From positions 43,889,115 through 43,953,114 of the forward strand of contig NC_045138.2 of assembly GCF_008831285.2 (NCBI RefSeq): 64,000 nucleotides of DNA. The letters run 5' to 3'. Position 1 is the first letter of the stretch, and each line of letters starts with the position of its first letter. Of the stretch, positions 36,770-49,900 are shown in pieces. Below the pieces are notes generated by a model. That model searched no databases. It was not told the origin of the DNA and was given only the letters and a program-made list of their open reading frames with translations. The position numbers were made by a program, and so were the translations under genes. The stretch comes from Nymphaea colorata (Eukaryota; Streptophyta; Magnoliopsida; Nymphaeales; Nymphaeaceae).

Positions 36770-38125
36770 TAACACTCCTCAAGCTGGAGCATAAATTTCA
36801 AACATGCTCAACTTGTCATAACCTCTAATAAACTCACCAATAGGAAGTGCCTTGATGAGTAGGTCTGTCGCCTGGTTCTCTGAAAATACATGCATTGTGG
36901 ATATAACTCATTCTTGCACCAAGTTCCTAATAAAGTGACAATCAGCCTCGATATACTTCACCCACTCATAAAATACAGGGTTGTTAGTTATGTACGTAGT
37001 CGCCATGTTATCACAATACATTTTCATGGGAAGGAAGACCGGAATCCCTAAATTAGTGAGCATAGATCGAACTCAAGTCATTTTTGAATGGCTTGGACCA
37101 TAAACTTATACTCAGATTCAACACTAAAACTAGCCATCATATTCTAGGTTTTGCTTCACCAGGATATAATATTATATCCCACAAAGATGCATGTAGTGGA
37201 CTTCCTATCTTCTACTAAGCCGGCATAATCAGCGTCACTAAATGTTTCAATTTCAGAGGTTCAACCCCTTTTTAAACCACAACCCTTTATTTAGAGATTA
37301 CTTTAAATGCTTGTGAATCATCAATGCTGCTTTCCAATATACTTTCCTCGATTTCTCTCTAAATTGGCTCACACATCCTACTTCAAAACTCATGTCGTCG
37401 AGTAATAGTGACATATAATAGTTTACCAATGAGAGATCTACATGATCACAAGTCTATAATTTCATATTGATCTTCATAGAAGTGTAGATGATGATTCATA
37501 GGGAGATTAGCAGCTTTTGCTCAAAGCATTCATAGCAACAAATTTTGTACATACTGTCTTCGCGATAGAACAATACCTCCAATGAAGACCTCTGAAACCC
37601 AAATTTCTACATAAGCTCAAATAGTAGGGCTCTGTTTGAGTTCCTAGAAAGCCTTTTTAACCCGCACACCTTCGAACACTCTCCATAACTTCTCGAAGCC
37701 AGATGGTTGCTGCATATAGACAACCAGTATAGATCTCCATAAAGAAATGCATTTTTCACATCTAGTTGATACATGGCCCACTTGCGCTGCACGATAATGA
37801 AGATAATAAGTCTAATGGTCCCAAGCCTGGCCACTGATGACAAACCCTCAAAGAAGAAGTCGACCCCATATGTTTGAGTAAACCCTCTGGCTACTAGACA
37901 AGCTTTATATCGCTCACTTGGCCCATCTGAGTGATACATGACTATGAATGCCCACTTGGACCATACAACATTACGAAGGAGGTGGATCCACCAACTTCCA
38001 TGTGCTCTTGGACATCAATGCATCCATCTGCACTTGCATTAGTAGTTTCCATTTTAGATCCATAGCTTGCTGATAACTTGAGAGAATAGAGTGAACAACC
38101 ATAGCCAGTAGCGGAGGGGCCCATG
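36770..38125 (-). pseudogene. Copia relic B (RT and RNase H), minus strand
   Basis: The minus strand reads, from high to low coordinates: AMDLKWKLLMQVQMDAL and STWKLVDPP (about 38060-37980), [20 protein letters not shown] (about 37900), [13 protein letters not shown] (37760), then RNase H traces such as the STRYIEADCHF-like block near 36950. It ends YAPA-stop-GGAGTG and a probable LTR start TGTTATAAAATT at about 36775. Frames are broken repeatedly. No integrase or 5' LTR is visible, so it is truncated. Confidence 0.78.
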
Positions 38126-38179
38126 CCAGCCCAATAAAGTTTTGTGTAAAATGGAGCTTCACGCCAGTGTTGCCCATGC

Positions 38180-41100
38180 CAGAATTAGATCAGGCCCCAC
38201 AGTGAACACTGGTCCAGCCCCATGCGATAGCCGCGAAACCGAAAAAATGTTTCCCTGCCCATTGTTGTGCCCAAACATTCACCAGAAAGGGGAAGGGTGG
38301 GGATGAACTGCGAAGCAGCGACAACTGTGAAGCAGCGACTCAAAGGCCCAGGGCCCAGGCCATTTCTAAGTTTCTGAGTGGCGCTTTGCCCATTGGCCAT
38401 TGGGATTTCACAAGGTCAGTGTTTCTTTCTCTCTCTCTCTCCCTCTCTTACTCTCTCCCCCTTTTCTTGTTTTGATTTTGGACTTTTGATGAGCTTGCAT
38501 TTGATTTGGGGTTTTCCGTTTTCACATTTGATATCACATTTGTGCCTTTTTTATTCGTGTTGTATTAGGTCATATAGGTCTCTCCTCTTCCTTCTTCTCT
38601 TTTCTTTCTTTTCCTCCTCCCTCTCTCATTGTTTTTGTTGCTTTTTCCCTTGACCCGAGTCTTCTGCCCTCTCTCCCTCGGCACTCTCCGTCCGTTTCCC
38701 CTCTCTGTCTACATTCTCTCACCGCCCACCCCTCTTGGTCTACACTCCCTCTCTCCTGCAAGCTCTCACTCCCCCGTGTGCTGCTTCTCCCACTCACAGC
38801 CCCCTTCTCACTCTCGCATCCCTCTCTGCCCACACACTCTCTCTTTCTGCTGTTGCTTTCTCTCCCCATCTCTTTTGTCTCCTCCACTCTCTCTCCCCAT
38901 TGCGGTCTTTATGTCGTGAGCATGTCTCCCTCAACCGGATCACCACCTAACTCACAGTCGACTGCCTCCTTCTAATGACAAACCCCTCCCTTAAAATCCC
39001 TTTTCATTGATTTTCACTCTTTTGTGGCCGTGGGATAAGATTGCAGCTTGGGGACGTGTTTTTCCCCTTGTAACAGCGAATTGAAGGTGTTGGTGGCGAC
39101 GGTAACGAGCAATCATTGGCGTTGGTGCTTGGTCGAACACTTGAGGTGGCTGCTGGGAACACTATGACAGTTTCGACTCTAAGATTGGGGTGAGCGAGGC
39201 CTAATCGAGCCTAAATTATTTAATATTTTATGTCATCGCATGTATAATTATTGATTGAGCATGCTAGACTTAAGATTGGAAGATTTAGAATGCATATTAG
39301 CGACATTGCTATTTTAGGGAAAGTCTAGTACTATTTTAGAGGGGGCGATGGTTCATATATACAATGAACTTTTTAGCATGATGAGTTAATATTCAAAGCA
39401 ATTACAAAGCATGGTAGAGATTGTGATAATGTGGAGAAGGTTTAGAACCATTTTAGCGAACTCATGAAGTACACTTTTATTGATGTGCATGCACGTCGTT
39501 TGTTGGGAAAGAGTATGTATATAAGGAAGATGCCTCAACTAAGGAAGTAAGGGAGAAACATATTAGTGATTGGTTCAAATCAAAAGCGCGAAACTTAAAT
39601 CGTTTGGTGACAACCTCAAAGAGTTGGGAAGAGACCTATTGGAGGGCTTTGGGTCGATACTACCCATCAACACACTCTTCAGGCCTGACCTTTGCCTCAG
39701 TGATTATATTTCATACTTGTATGGAATGTAAAGCAAAGCGAGTAGAGAGCTTATTACTTGCTTATGTTTGTAGGTACAGTGGGCATGTCGAATAGACCTT
39801 GAGCAGCAAGACTTGAAGCTCGATTCATTTTGAAAATTTTGGCGACACGCGATAGGTAAGGCGGCGTTCCAGACAAATTCCTGCCTGGGGCCAACTTTTG
39901 AATGTGTGTTTTTAAGATCATTGGATCCTATGATTGTGATGTGATTGAATGAACATATGCATGTAATTAAATCATTATGAGATAAGTTTTGTTTTAAAAA
40001 TTACTACGCAATTGCATGTGTTTGCTAAAAATGATAACTGCTTAGGACATATGAGGTGAGGTATCGAGTCGAGTATCTCATTGACCCCGATTGTGCATTA
40101 AAAAACATAGTAGAATGATAATTGCATAAGACAGCTACGAGCCAATCACGGATCGAGACTACTCTCTATGGTTTGGCTAAGTTTTGAAAGATGTGATTGA
40201 TGTGTTTGATTAATGTAAGTGTTGTAATATGTTTCATATGCATTGTCGTGGGCATAATGCAAATGGATGACATTGAAGGGTAGTTGTACTCGTAATGTTA
40301 TGATGGCTAGCTAAGAATGTTAAGTATATGTGTAGCCCTCGAGTGGAGGCATTTGGAGGTATGGGAGCACTCATGAAGTGAACCAACCTCATGAGCTTGC
40401 CGGTCATTTTGTGAATGTATTTTCATAATGATAAGTAAAAAAGAATAATAGATGAGAGGTCAGTGGGTTGTGGCAATGTGTATGGGAGATGTCCCGCCTT
40501 CGCCACTGGTCTCGTGTGTTCGGAGCATAGGCGGTGCAAAGCCCCAGGATATCGTTGTGTGATGTGCTTGGAGCGTTGAGCTCCCTCCTTCCCATCCTGG
40601 GTGTCATAGGGAAGGCTGAGCATCTCTCCTTGGAATTCAAACATTCATGGACGAGTGCTCTATCACTACAGCGTGAATGAATATATATCGTTTCAGGCCA
40701 CAATGGGGTTTGTCTCCTAGTCACCTGTGGTGTGCACGTAATTGTGTTTGCACTCACAAAAACTGTCAATTCACTAAAGCTAATGTAAATGAAAAGAATG
40801 TGAATGAAGTGAATGTGAATGATGCGTTTATGCATGAATTGCATGTGACTTTTGAATGTGTTATTGTGGCCATTGAGTATCACTTACATGTTATGGTATA
40901 TGTGAGGGGCCTTCTTGACAAGTCATGTGACTATATGTATTATCATGACATGATAGTGATTTGCTTTCGTAATTGTTTATCCTAGATTTGAGCCCTTGCT
41001 TAAGAGGGTTAGGGAATTATCCAGAGTGTTGCCATACTGCAAAGGCTAAGCCTTCTGTTGTTTTTCTTTCTCAGGTTTTGGCAGACCCGAGGCAGCAGGT

Positions 41101-41409
41101 TGATCAGATGGCTCTACTCACATCCTACAGGGGAGATTTTGGGTCGATTGTAGTGTCGGCGTGTCATGTTTTGGTCTTACTGATGTCTTGTTTTTTTTAA
41201 GCATCATGTGGTTTGAGACATTTTTGTCATATGTATTATTGGAAAAATATGTTGTGATTTTGTATGAACTGAGTTTATCATCTAATGGAAAGTTTCCCCA
41301 CTATCTTTGAATTGCATAGCTCATTCTCTTTTAAATCGTTGTGTTGTCGCACCTCAATGTTTTATGTTTTGACAGAAAAAAATGAGGGTCAAAGGGTTGG
41401 GATGTGACA
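38180..41409 (-). mobile_element. Putative long non-coding LTR or LARD-like segment ending TGTGACA
   Basis: On the minus strand the segment begins TGTCACATCCCAACCCTTTG (plus 41409 leftward), a typical LTR start, and abruptly interrupts the RNase H of Copia-3 at 41409/41410. The interior has a 500-bp CT-rich tract (38420-38920) and long stretches with no coding frame. I could not find the opposite boundary or a matching LTR, so the left limit is a guess. It could equally be unrelated intergenic DNA joined at a rearrangement. Confidence 0.3.
38420..38920. repeat. Polypyrimidine (CT-rich) tract
   Basis: Nearly continuous C/T sequence with CTCTCT runs and short GC-rich interruptions. It creates long spurious frames rich in Ser, Leu and Pro (plus) or Glu, Arg and Gly (minus). 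Confidence 0.8.
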
Positions 41410-42160
41410 AGAATACCCTTCAATCTCGAAAGGGCCTTGCCGAACATATAGGAGCCCCTTGCCAGGATTCCTCTTCAAGTAACACAAGATCTTATCAACT
41501 GCCTTCAAGCCAACGTCCGTTGGAACATGCATGAACTGACTCATCATGTTCACAACAAAGGTAATATCAGGTCTAGTGAGAATAAGATAGATCAACTTTT
41601 CAACCAGACATTGATACCTTCCCTTGGCCTATTCATAAAGATAAAGAGGTTCTCAATCTCTAATACTGAGCTTGTGTCCAACATTCAAAGGAATAGAGGC
41701 AGGTCTACATCCCAGTTTTCTAGTCTCCTTTAGTAAATCTAAAGTGTACTTTCATTGATTCAACATAAGGCTCGTGCCAGACCTAGCGATTTCAATTCCA
41801 AGAAAATATCTTAGCTTACCAAGATCCTTGAGATCAAACTCGACAGCCAATGACTCCTTTAATTTTGTTATTTCATCTTCATCATTACCTGTAACAATTA
41901 TATCATCAACATAAACTAACAAAAGAGTAACTTTATGCTCCTTCATCTTCACAAAGAGAGTATGATTTCCATTTCCTTGATTATAACCATGTTGTCTCAT
42001 AACTAGTCTAGGACATTCAAACCATGCTCGGGGAGATTGCTTGAGCCCATATAAAACTTTCATTAGTTTGCAGCATTTTTTTTGTTCCTCATACCTTCTT
42101 CAAGGTCTCCATTGAGAAAAACATTCTTAACGTCAAATTGATATATCTTTCACTTCTTTA

Positions 42161-42747
42161 TAAGCCTGGGCAATGGGCCGGGCCACCGCCGGGTACCCGG
42201 TACCCGGCCCGTTACGGGCCTGGGCCCGGGCCTTGAAATAATGATTTCCGGGTTGAGGTTAACGGGCTCAGCCCGGCCCGGTAATTAACGAGTCGGGCTC
42301 GGGCCTGCCGTTGTGATCGTCGGCGGCCCGAGAAGCCCGACATCATTTTTTTTTTTTTTCAAAAAACTGAATGTTGAGGTAGCCGAGCGACGCGCATTGC
42401 CCGAGGTCTACCAGAACATGACCATTCCCCTATATCTCTCCACCTCTGTCATCTGAAAACCGCTACAAGTTAAGCCTCTATTTCTATGGGTCGCCAGTGC
42501 CAAGCTCACTTGTCTCCCTCCCCATGTTCTTCAACTCTTTTAACCTGAAAAAGCCCGGCCCGGCCCGTTAATAATCGGGCCGGGCCGGGCCTCGGGCATA
42601 AGTTGAAGCCCGAGGCCTAATATTAGGTGGGCCCAGCCCAGCCCATTTCTAAACGTGCCGGGCCTCGGGCTGGCCCGTTTATAATGTCGGGCCTCATTTT
42701 TTACATTTTTAACGGGCCGGGCCGGCCCGGCCCGATGCCCAGCCTTA
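42161..42747. mobile_element. hAT-type MITE with 8-bp target duplication inside Copia-3
   Basis: 587 bp bounded by inverted ends TAAGCCTGGGCAATGGGCC (left) and TAAGGCTGGGCATCGGGCC (right, complemented). CTTCTTTA is duplicated at 42153-42160 and 42748-42755. Both subterminal regions are dense in GGCCCGG words. Removing it would rejoin the Copia-3 RT sequence between the VIKK and QFDVKNVFLNGDL equivalents. Eight-base duplications are the hAT signature. Confidence 0.88.
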
Positions 42748-43920
42748 CTTCTTTATCACTGCTAAAGAGATAATAACTCTAACAATCTTCATCATTGCAA
42801 CAAGAGCAAAAGTCTCTAAATAATTAATTCCACATTTCTAACTGAACCCCTTGGCAACAAGGCGAGCTTTGTACCTATCAACACTCTCATTTGGTTTATA
42901 CTTGATGGTGTAAACCCACTTGGATCCAACCAGATGAGCCACTTCAGGGATCTTTACCATCTCCCACGTCTTGTTTCTGTTCAAAGCTTCTATCACTTCT
43001 TGCATTGCAAGAGTCTCACTTGGAATCACTCTGAGCCTCAATGACAGTCCTGAGAATCACAGCCAAAGAAATTGATGATGTAAAACATTTGCAGTTGTTG
43101 CTTAGTTTAGAATATGATATGAAGTTACCAATAGGGTGTTGAGTACATGACCTGACACCCTTTCTCAGGGCGATGGGTAGCTCTTCATTAGAAACCTTTG
43201 TTTGAAACTCTTTTTCAACTGACTCCTCACAAGCACGACTTGGATCATCCAGGGAGGGTGTATCATTGGGATTGGGAGTAGAATTCTTTCCACCCATCAC
43301 TTCATCTGTAGGCAATCTTCGCCTTGAATAAACCTGCCCAAACAAGTGGCTATGTTCCTCCTCTAGAACAATCTTCATACTTCTCATGCTCAAGCACATA
43401 TGTAACTATAACTGCAACTTGACTCTCTTCCCTTTTGTATTCCAGAAAATATGTGAATTTAATTTCTTGACTCGGAGAATACTCTCCTCTTGACATAGAC
43501 TTCTCCCCCTAAAGAGAATTCTCACCAAAATAGGAGACATATTATAGGAAAGTGACATCCTTGGTAACATAGACACGACTAGTGGAGGGATCAAAGCACT
43601 TATACCCCTTTTGAGTGGATAATAGCCAACAAATACACCCTTAATCGACCTTGGATCAAGTTTTTTAACATTAGGATTGTAATTATGGATAAAGCAGATA
43701 TATCCAAAGACACGAGGTGGAAGAGGAAAGGGTTGACGACTCCCTAGTAGCATAGAATGGGGGGTCCATCCATTTTGCACACGACTAGACAAACGATTAA
43801 TCAAATATGTACTAGTGAGAACAACATCACCCCAATATTGTTTTGGAAGATTCCTTTGAAATAAGAGGGCCCTGGTGACATTAAGTAACTGGCGATTTTT
43901 TCTCTCAGTAACCCTATTTT

Positions 43921-43933
43921 GGGGGGGGGGGGG
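43921..43933. repeat. 13-bp poly-G tract in Copia-3 integrase
   Basis: A homopolymer at the site where related elements have CACCCCCTCA (minus strand). It looks like in-frame expansion, or a sequencing/assembly problem. Confidence 0.8.
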
Positions 43934-45850
43934 AGTATAACTACAAGACGTTTCATTAACAATCCTCCTTTTTTGAAAGAAATCATCAACGAATTGACAC
44001 ACATACTCATGAACATTGTCAGATGGAAAGGTCTTAACAGATCCACCATATTGAGTTTCCACAAGACTAATGAAAGTCTCCATTATATTAGGCACTTCAC
44101 TCCGGTCTTTCAGTAAGTATACAAAAGTATTACGAGAGCAATCATCTATAAAGGTTATAAAGTACTGAAAACCATGGCGTGAATGGATTCTCGAAGGCTC
44201 CCACACATCGGAATGAATCAAGAAAAAACTTCATTAGTACGAGTGGTGGAAATAGGGTATGAAACCCTAACATGTTTAGTAAACTGACATATATCACAAG
44301 ATCTCATATTCATATCCAAATTGGAACAAAAATTAGGGAATAATTGTTTCAAAACTCCAAAAGGAAGATGCCCAAGACGTTCATGCCAATACAAAAACAA
44401 CTGAAGGAAGTCCTCTCTCTTCTTCTTCATTTTGCTGACTGCTGTCATGAGAGTTGTGGCAACACGCATGGGTAATCGATATAGGCCTTCAGACGCCAAA
44501 CCAATCCCAATCTTCTTCCTTGTCACCAAGTCATGCAAAGCACACCGATTGGCAGAAAAAAAAAAGTTCACAATTCAACTCTTTTGTAATTTTGCTGACT
44601 AACAAGAGATTCAAGAGAAGATGCGGAACATGTAAAGCATCATGTACTAAAAATTTGTTTAAAAGTGAGAGGCTCCCTTTTCCGACCACAGAGAGAGAAG
44701 AACCATCGGCACGAGAAACACGTTCCTTTCCTGATGAGAGCTTATACGCATGAAAAAACTTAGGATTGTTAGTCATGTGGTGGGTGGCACCACTGTCAAT
44801 TATCCATTCTCCCATACAAGAATTACTTTTTTCTCCAGAAATGGAAAGGGCACGATTAATTTTCACATCATCTGATGTCTCAGCTTGGCAAGTTTCAATC
44901 TGGCTCAAGTACGCATGGAGCTCACGAATCTGTTCAGCAAAAAATGACATTTTTCCTCCATTAGGTTCAGTCACACCAGAACTAGACTTCTTCCCACTAG
45001 AAGACCTTCCACGACCATTCTTCTTTTTAGGATGCAAATCTTAGCAAAACTCCATGGTGTGACCTAATTTCTTGCAGTGAGAACATTTTCGGGAAGATCG
45101 AGTGGCTCCCATAGGAGCTCGGCTAACAAGGGCAGACCTCTCAGTGTATGAGATATGGGCCTCTTTTCTCCCTGTAATTACAAGGCGTCTTTGCTCTTCA
45201 GCTTCAACACGAGAGCAAACATCTTTAATGTTACACAATCCCTCTGAATTAAGAATTTGACTCCTTATTCCTTTGAAATCATCGTTGAGCCCTGCTAAGA
45301 ATACAAACACTTTGTTCTTCCATTCTTTGGTCCAATAACGCATCTAGTCTTGAGGACAACTCCAAGCATCATCGGAGTAGTAGTCAAGTTTTTTCCATTT
45401 TGATTTCAACATCACATAAAAATCAGCCACAGAGAGTTCTCCTTGTCGTAAGGCATAGACATCCTTCATTAATTGATACACATGAACATCCATTTTCTTT
45501 TGGCCATACATTTGTTCTAAAATGTCCCACATGTCCCTAACAGTCCTCTTACGAAGAATAAGAGGTTGAATATCACACTATACAGAGTTAACTATCTAAG
45601 TTTGTACTTGAATGTCTTCAAGAAACCATGTATCCCATGCTGGGCTAGTCTCAGGTGGTTCAACCTTCTTCCCATTGACATAGGCAATTTGCCCCCGACC
45701 AACGATCCCCATAGTGGTGGCAGCAGACTATTGAAGATAATTGAACTTGGTGAGACGGATAGTGGTGACTTGAACACGGATATTTTTAGTTCTAGAGACC
45801 CCAGCATCTACTTGATCATTACTAACAGCACAGGAGGTTGATTCTGCCAT

Positions 45851-46568
45851 CCCAATGCAGTAACCCAACAATAAAACACGTAGAGGATACGCCTATGACA
45901 CACAACAGTCCAACAACAGAACAAACAACAACTGCAGCAGAGGATAATACCAATAAGAGAATTGGGAGGTGATGCAGCAGAAAGGTAGATGATCTGGGAT
46001 GCTAGAAGACAGGCGGAGGCTTAGGCTGAAACGCTGTGTAGAAGGCGGAAGCGACAACTGAAAGAGAGACGTGCAGTACTGGCGATGGTGAGTACTATTG
46101 ACGACAGAAGTTCAGGCAGCGGCAACAGGTTCCTGGTGATAGGGAGCTCAGGCACGGTCAAACATGTTCCCGCAAGGTCGCCAACGAAAGAGGACTCTAT
46201 CAGCGGCAGCCAGTAGATCATTAGAATCAGACGAAGCACCGCAGTAGACAGTACCCTAAGGGCAGAGAGCAACGATGGAAAAGGGAGTCACGACTGTGGA
46301 AAGCACTGTCGGGAATCTAGCAGAGGCGCATACAACAGCAGTGGTGAAGTGGTTGTAGGCAAACATACCACCACAAATAGAAAAACCTGATCTCCGCTGA
46401 AACTTCATGACAGGCTTTACGTTGGACCTCAATCGTAATAACGATACACACTGCAATGATGGAAGACGTTGGGGGACTTTGGCGATAGTGATTCTTTATC
46501 CAAATGGTGGTAGAAAATTCTTCGTCCAAACCGAACAGTAAAATCAGAACCAGTCGGCTCTGATACCA
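45851..46568 (-). other. Copia-3 leader and primer binding site
   Basis: About 718 nt separate the primer site (plus 46556-46568, TGGTATCAGAGCC on the minus strand) from the gag ATG. The leader is GC-richer than the flanks with GCAGCGGC-type words, like the leaders of Copia-1 and Copia-2 but less extreme. Confidence 0.75.
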
Positions 46569-46813
46569 TGTAGAAAGGAGAGAAACAAGCAAGAAGACAA
46601 ACTTAATATGGAAAACCCTCAACTTGAGGGAAAAACCATGATAGAGGGAATCTGGCGCCCACTAGCAGCTAGACTCTCTCTCTGTCACTTTTAAAATTTC
46701 ATTCACACAGAAAGTAGGAATTACAAAGACTTAAGTAGAGCCTCAACTGTAACACAAACTGGATTGAGTCCAGACCCAGACCCGGACAAAGAACCGTCCA
46801 CTAATACACATCA
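46569..46813 (-). repeat. Copia-3 5' LTR
   Basis: 245 bp. On the minus strand TGATGTGTATTAG...TTTCTACA, adjacent to the primer site. No partner LTR is present in the window. Its length fits the 241-bp LTR of Copia-4. Confidence 0.75.
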
Positions 46814-46959
46814 ATAGTTTCCCTTACTTGATTGTCCATCTCCTCACCAGTTATGTTGAAAACATACATGGAACTCTTTTGAGAATTCACTTAAGTTTGA
46901 CAGCACTTTTGAGATGATCTTTCCAATAGAAATCAAGGTTTCTTAAAAACTTCTTCCTG

Positions 46960-49900
46960 CCATCCCCAAAGAACATAATGACATCATAGTAAACAAAGAA
47001 AAAAGTTCTTGCTTTCTAAGCCCATGTGAGGTATTGTCAACACTCCAATATGGAGCTACAAAGAGCTACAAAGCAATTCATTTGCCTATTGAGAAATCGT
47101 GGGTACATGTACAATCTCTTGGGGTATCATACATGAGGCATTATCTTGGCCAAACAAGTCATAAAATTCATTTTTGGCCACTTCAAATGCTTCTTCCAAG
47201 TCAGAGATGACATGAGTACCCTCTATAATGGAGGTAATGCAATTTTTTCTCCTTCTACCTTGTACCATTGCATAGTAGAACTTGGTGTTGAGATCTCCCT
47301 CTTGGAGCCAAGTGATCCTTCATTCTGGTGGCATAGGTCTTCTTCAATACAGAGAAGCCTCCTCATCTCATTTTGGACACTTCTTTCTCTCATGACGTCA
47401 TGTACATGACTATCTTTACTCACCAATTGAATCTCCCATATATCATTCTTCACATTCTTAATCAAGGTGCACACATTGTTGGGGCCTTTTGTGCTCCATT
47501 CATTGAAACCTGATCTCTATAGATTAAGCTTGGTAATGAGCTTGATCATAGCAAAACCTATGACTCTTTGATTTCAACTACTTACTAACAATATCTTTAT
47601 GTCTTGCCAATTGATCCCAATAGTTAAAGAAGTAGAAAACATACATTACCATTGTGTAAGAATGATGCCTGATTGACTAAAAAATAATGGAGTTATGATC
47701 CAAGACCACTTTAAAAAGCACAGTCAGCCTCAATTCAATATTGTAATCATCTGCCCAATCATTGGGCATGAAACAATGATCTAGCTTGCACATGACATTT
47801 GCCTCATCAATCCGACAATTAATACATGTGAATTTACATTTAGGGTTAGAAATCTTTGAGTTCCCTTCCTTCAGTGAAGACAGAAAAAGCAAGACAGAAG
47901 CACTAACTCACAGGGGTCTACCAGTCCTTTTACTGGGATTGTGGAGAGATTTGAAATCTCTAAGTTATGCTGCAGGAACTATCATGTTTCTTAGCATCAT
48001 TGAGACTTTATGGAACAATCCCAATCTTATCCCGAAGTGTGGATCAAGATAAACTCCTAACTTCGTTGATCTAACTAGAATCAAGATTTTTGACTTGCAG
48101 CTAATCCAATAAGGTGAGTCTCCCAATTAATCAATTCCAATTGCTCTAGGTTCCGAAACCCAAACTCCACCACAATTAATATTAGAGAGCATTTCTAGGT
48201 TCATAAACTTTAGTATAAACTCCTAAGATTTAGAAAAGAAAGTTTAGAGTCAACCATTGTAGTAATCTTAGGCTTCACTTGATTAACTATGCCCATGTGG
48301 ATGCTTTGAGCTGGTTTACCTATTATCCCATGAGCATTCTATACATTGATCTTCATTTAGCATGAGAGAAATCAACCTCATAACCGAGGCTGGGGTTGAC
48401 TTGATTCTTACAATTCTCCTTACCTCTATTTGCAAGGCCTTTCTGAGTATGAAAACTTTTTACTACTTGTTGCAAGGGGTTTCTTCTCACCACTAGACAA
48501 GAGACTAGATTTCTTTGGCTAGGCATTCCAACACCATTTTGGCTGTCCAAAGCTTCCCCCTTTGGAATGATAATCACCATTTCTTTAGCTATAGGATATA
48601 CTATGATTTGCCTTTTTCTTCTTTCCACTAACTGCCTTACATTTCAGCATGTTCTTTCTTTCTTGAAGTTTGGGAGCATATTTATGCTCTCTCATGCTCA
48701 AGCATACATACAAGTTTGGTGGGTTAGGAGCAGCCTCTACTTCTCTGCCATTTGTTCCAGTCAAACAAACCTATTCCATCCAGGCTCATGCAATCCTCAT
48801 GCTGCTTTGCTCCCTCTAGAGAAGGATCCACCTAGCTAGGAAAAGGTTGTTCTTGAGTCTCTCCATACATTTACAAATGATCCTCATCATGGTGCCATTC
48901 TCCAAATCAACTTCGTCTTCAACATTTGGTTCTGCACCCAACTATCTTTGTAGGGACTGAAATCTATTTGCATTGCACTCAATGATTGACCGTTTCCAAT
49001 AGGCCAAGCTCTTTCCCTAGTGGTCTTGATCATCTCCCATTCATTTTGCTCAGTGGCAACCTTTGATGAAATTTTGTTAGTACCACATAGTTCTACATGA
49101 AGGCAACAATAATTTACACCTCATGTTCCACACACTGGACCAATTAACTAGTCCTTCTTTAATTTCTATCTCTATTTCTGCAACTGGTTTAAAATCCAAG
49201 GGTATCACTACAAAAAGTGGTTGTTACTGATGTGAGAAAAATGCCAGTAAAAATAAGAAAAACATCAATAAAGTCTTTACTGATGTTTTCATATGAACAT
49301 TAGTAAAAGTAGTGTCACTGATATTTTTACTAATTATTTCATTCCACAACAATAAATTGATTTTTACTAACGTGAAAGATTAAATGTCACTAAAATTTAG
49401 TTTTGACGTTTTCTGTTTGTTCTTTTTAAAGACGTGAAAATCATGTCCTTAAAGTTTTGACACTAGACGTGATATTTGTGTATACATTCCTTGCAACTTC
49501 ACGTGCCAAGGCATTGGCTTCAATGAATTTGGAACCATGCATACACATGACATCCTTAAACACCAAATTATTCAAGAGCAAGGTGGGAAGTTTAGGCAGT
49601 CTCACCTAATTACATATATGGTTAGAGGATTCAATTTTGGTGGGGGAACCAAGTTCCCATATGTTAGCCATGAATATATGCCCGCACCGTTCATTTTCTA
49701 AGGGTGGTTATCATTTTAATGTCTTCCGCATTAGTTGCATGAATGAAAAGTAACCCCTCCCTATAGCTATAATTTCCATCCTTGAATTCATAAACAAAGC
49801 AAATGAAGGGACTAGAAAATATACGCAGTCCAAACGATTATTTCCCAAACCACTAGCTAATGCAGCAATTGCAAAAAACTAGAAGGGCTTCTTCATCATC

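Larger units (their letters stand above)
41410..45850 (-). pseudogene. Copia-3 gag-pol, multiply disrupted
   Basis: The minus frame starts MAESTSCAVSND at 45850. Visible blocks: gag (ILRKRTVRDMWDILEQMYGQ, LRQGELSVADFY); the knuckle CSHCKKLGHTMEFC followed by a stop where relatives have Trp; protease [13 protein letters not shown]-pre-integrase; integrase HSDVWEPS, PSDNVHEY and [33 protein letters not shown] and LLVYVDDIIVTG; and an RNase H start at about 41430. Several stops and frameshifts occur in gag and before the integrase. In the integrase a 13-base poly-C run (plus 43921-43933 as G) expands TPPQN to TPPPPQN without shifting the frame. Confidence 0.88.
41410..46813 (-). mobile_element. 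Copia-3: minus-strand Ty1/copia element lacking its 3' end
   Basis: Its 5' LTR is at plus 46569-46813 and its primer site at 46556-46568. Coding domains run leftward from gag (start at 45850) to RNase H, which stops abruptly at 41410 inside the GYSDAD-equivalent motif. The rest of RNase H, the polypurine tract and the 3' LTR are missing. A 587-bp hAT-type MITE is inserted in RT. It belongs to the same family as Copia-4: the LTRs share the GGTTTTTCCCTC...GAGGGTTTTCCA core and the proteins align closely. Confidence 0.88.

Noticed and set aside
38378-38975. Long Ser/Leu/Pro-rich and Glu/Arg-rich frames
   Set aside because: They come from a polypyrimidine tract and show compositional bias only.
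40404-40883. A 159-codon minus-strand frame
   Set aside because: No domain, no relatives recognised, and it lies in the non-coding LTR-like segment.
36770-46813. Relic B and Copia-3 as two halves of one element split by the 38.2-41.4 kb segment
   Set aside because: Both contain RT, and their sequences belong to different families, so they cannot be the two halves of one copy.
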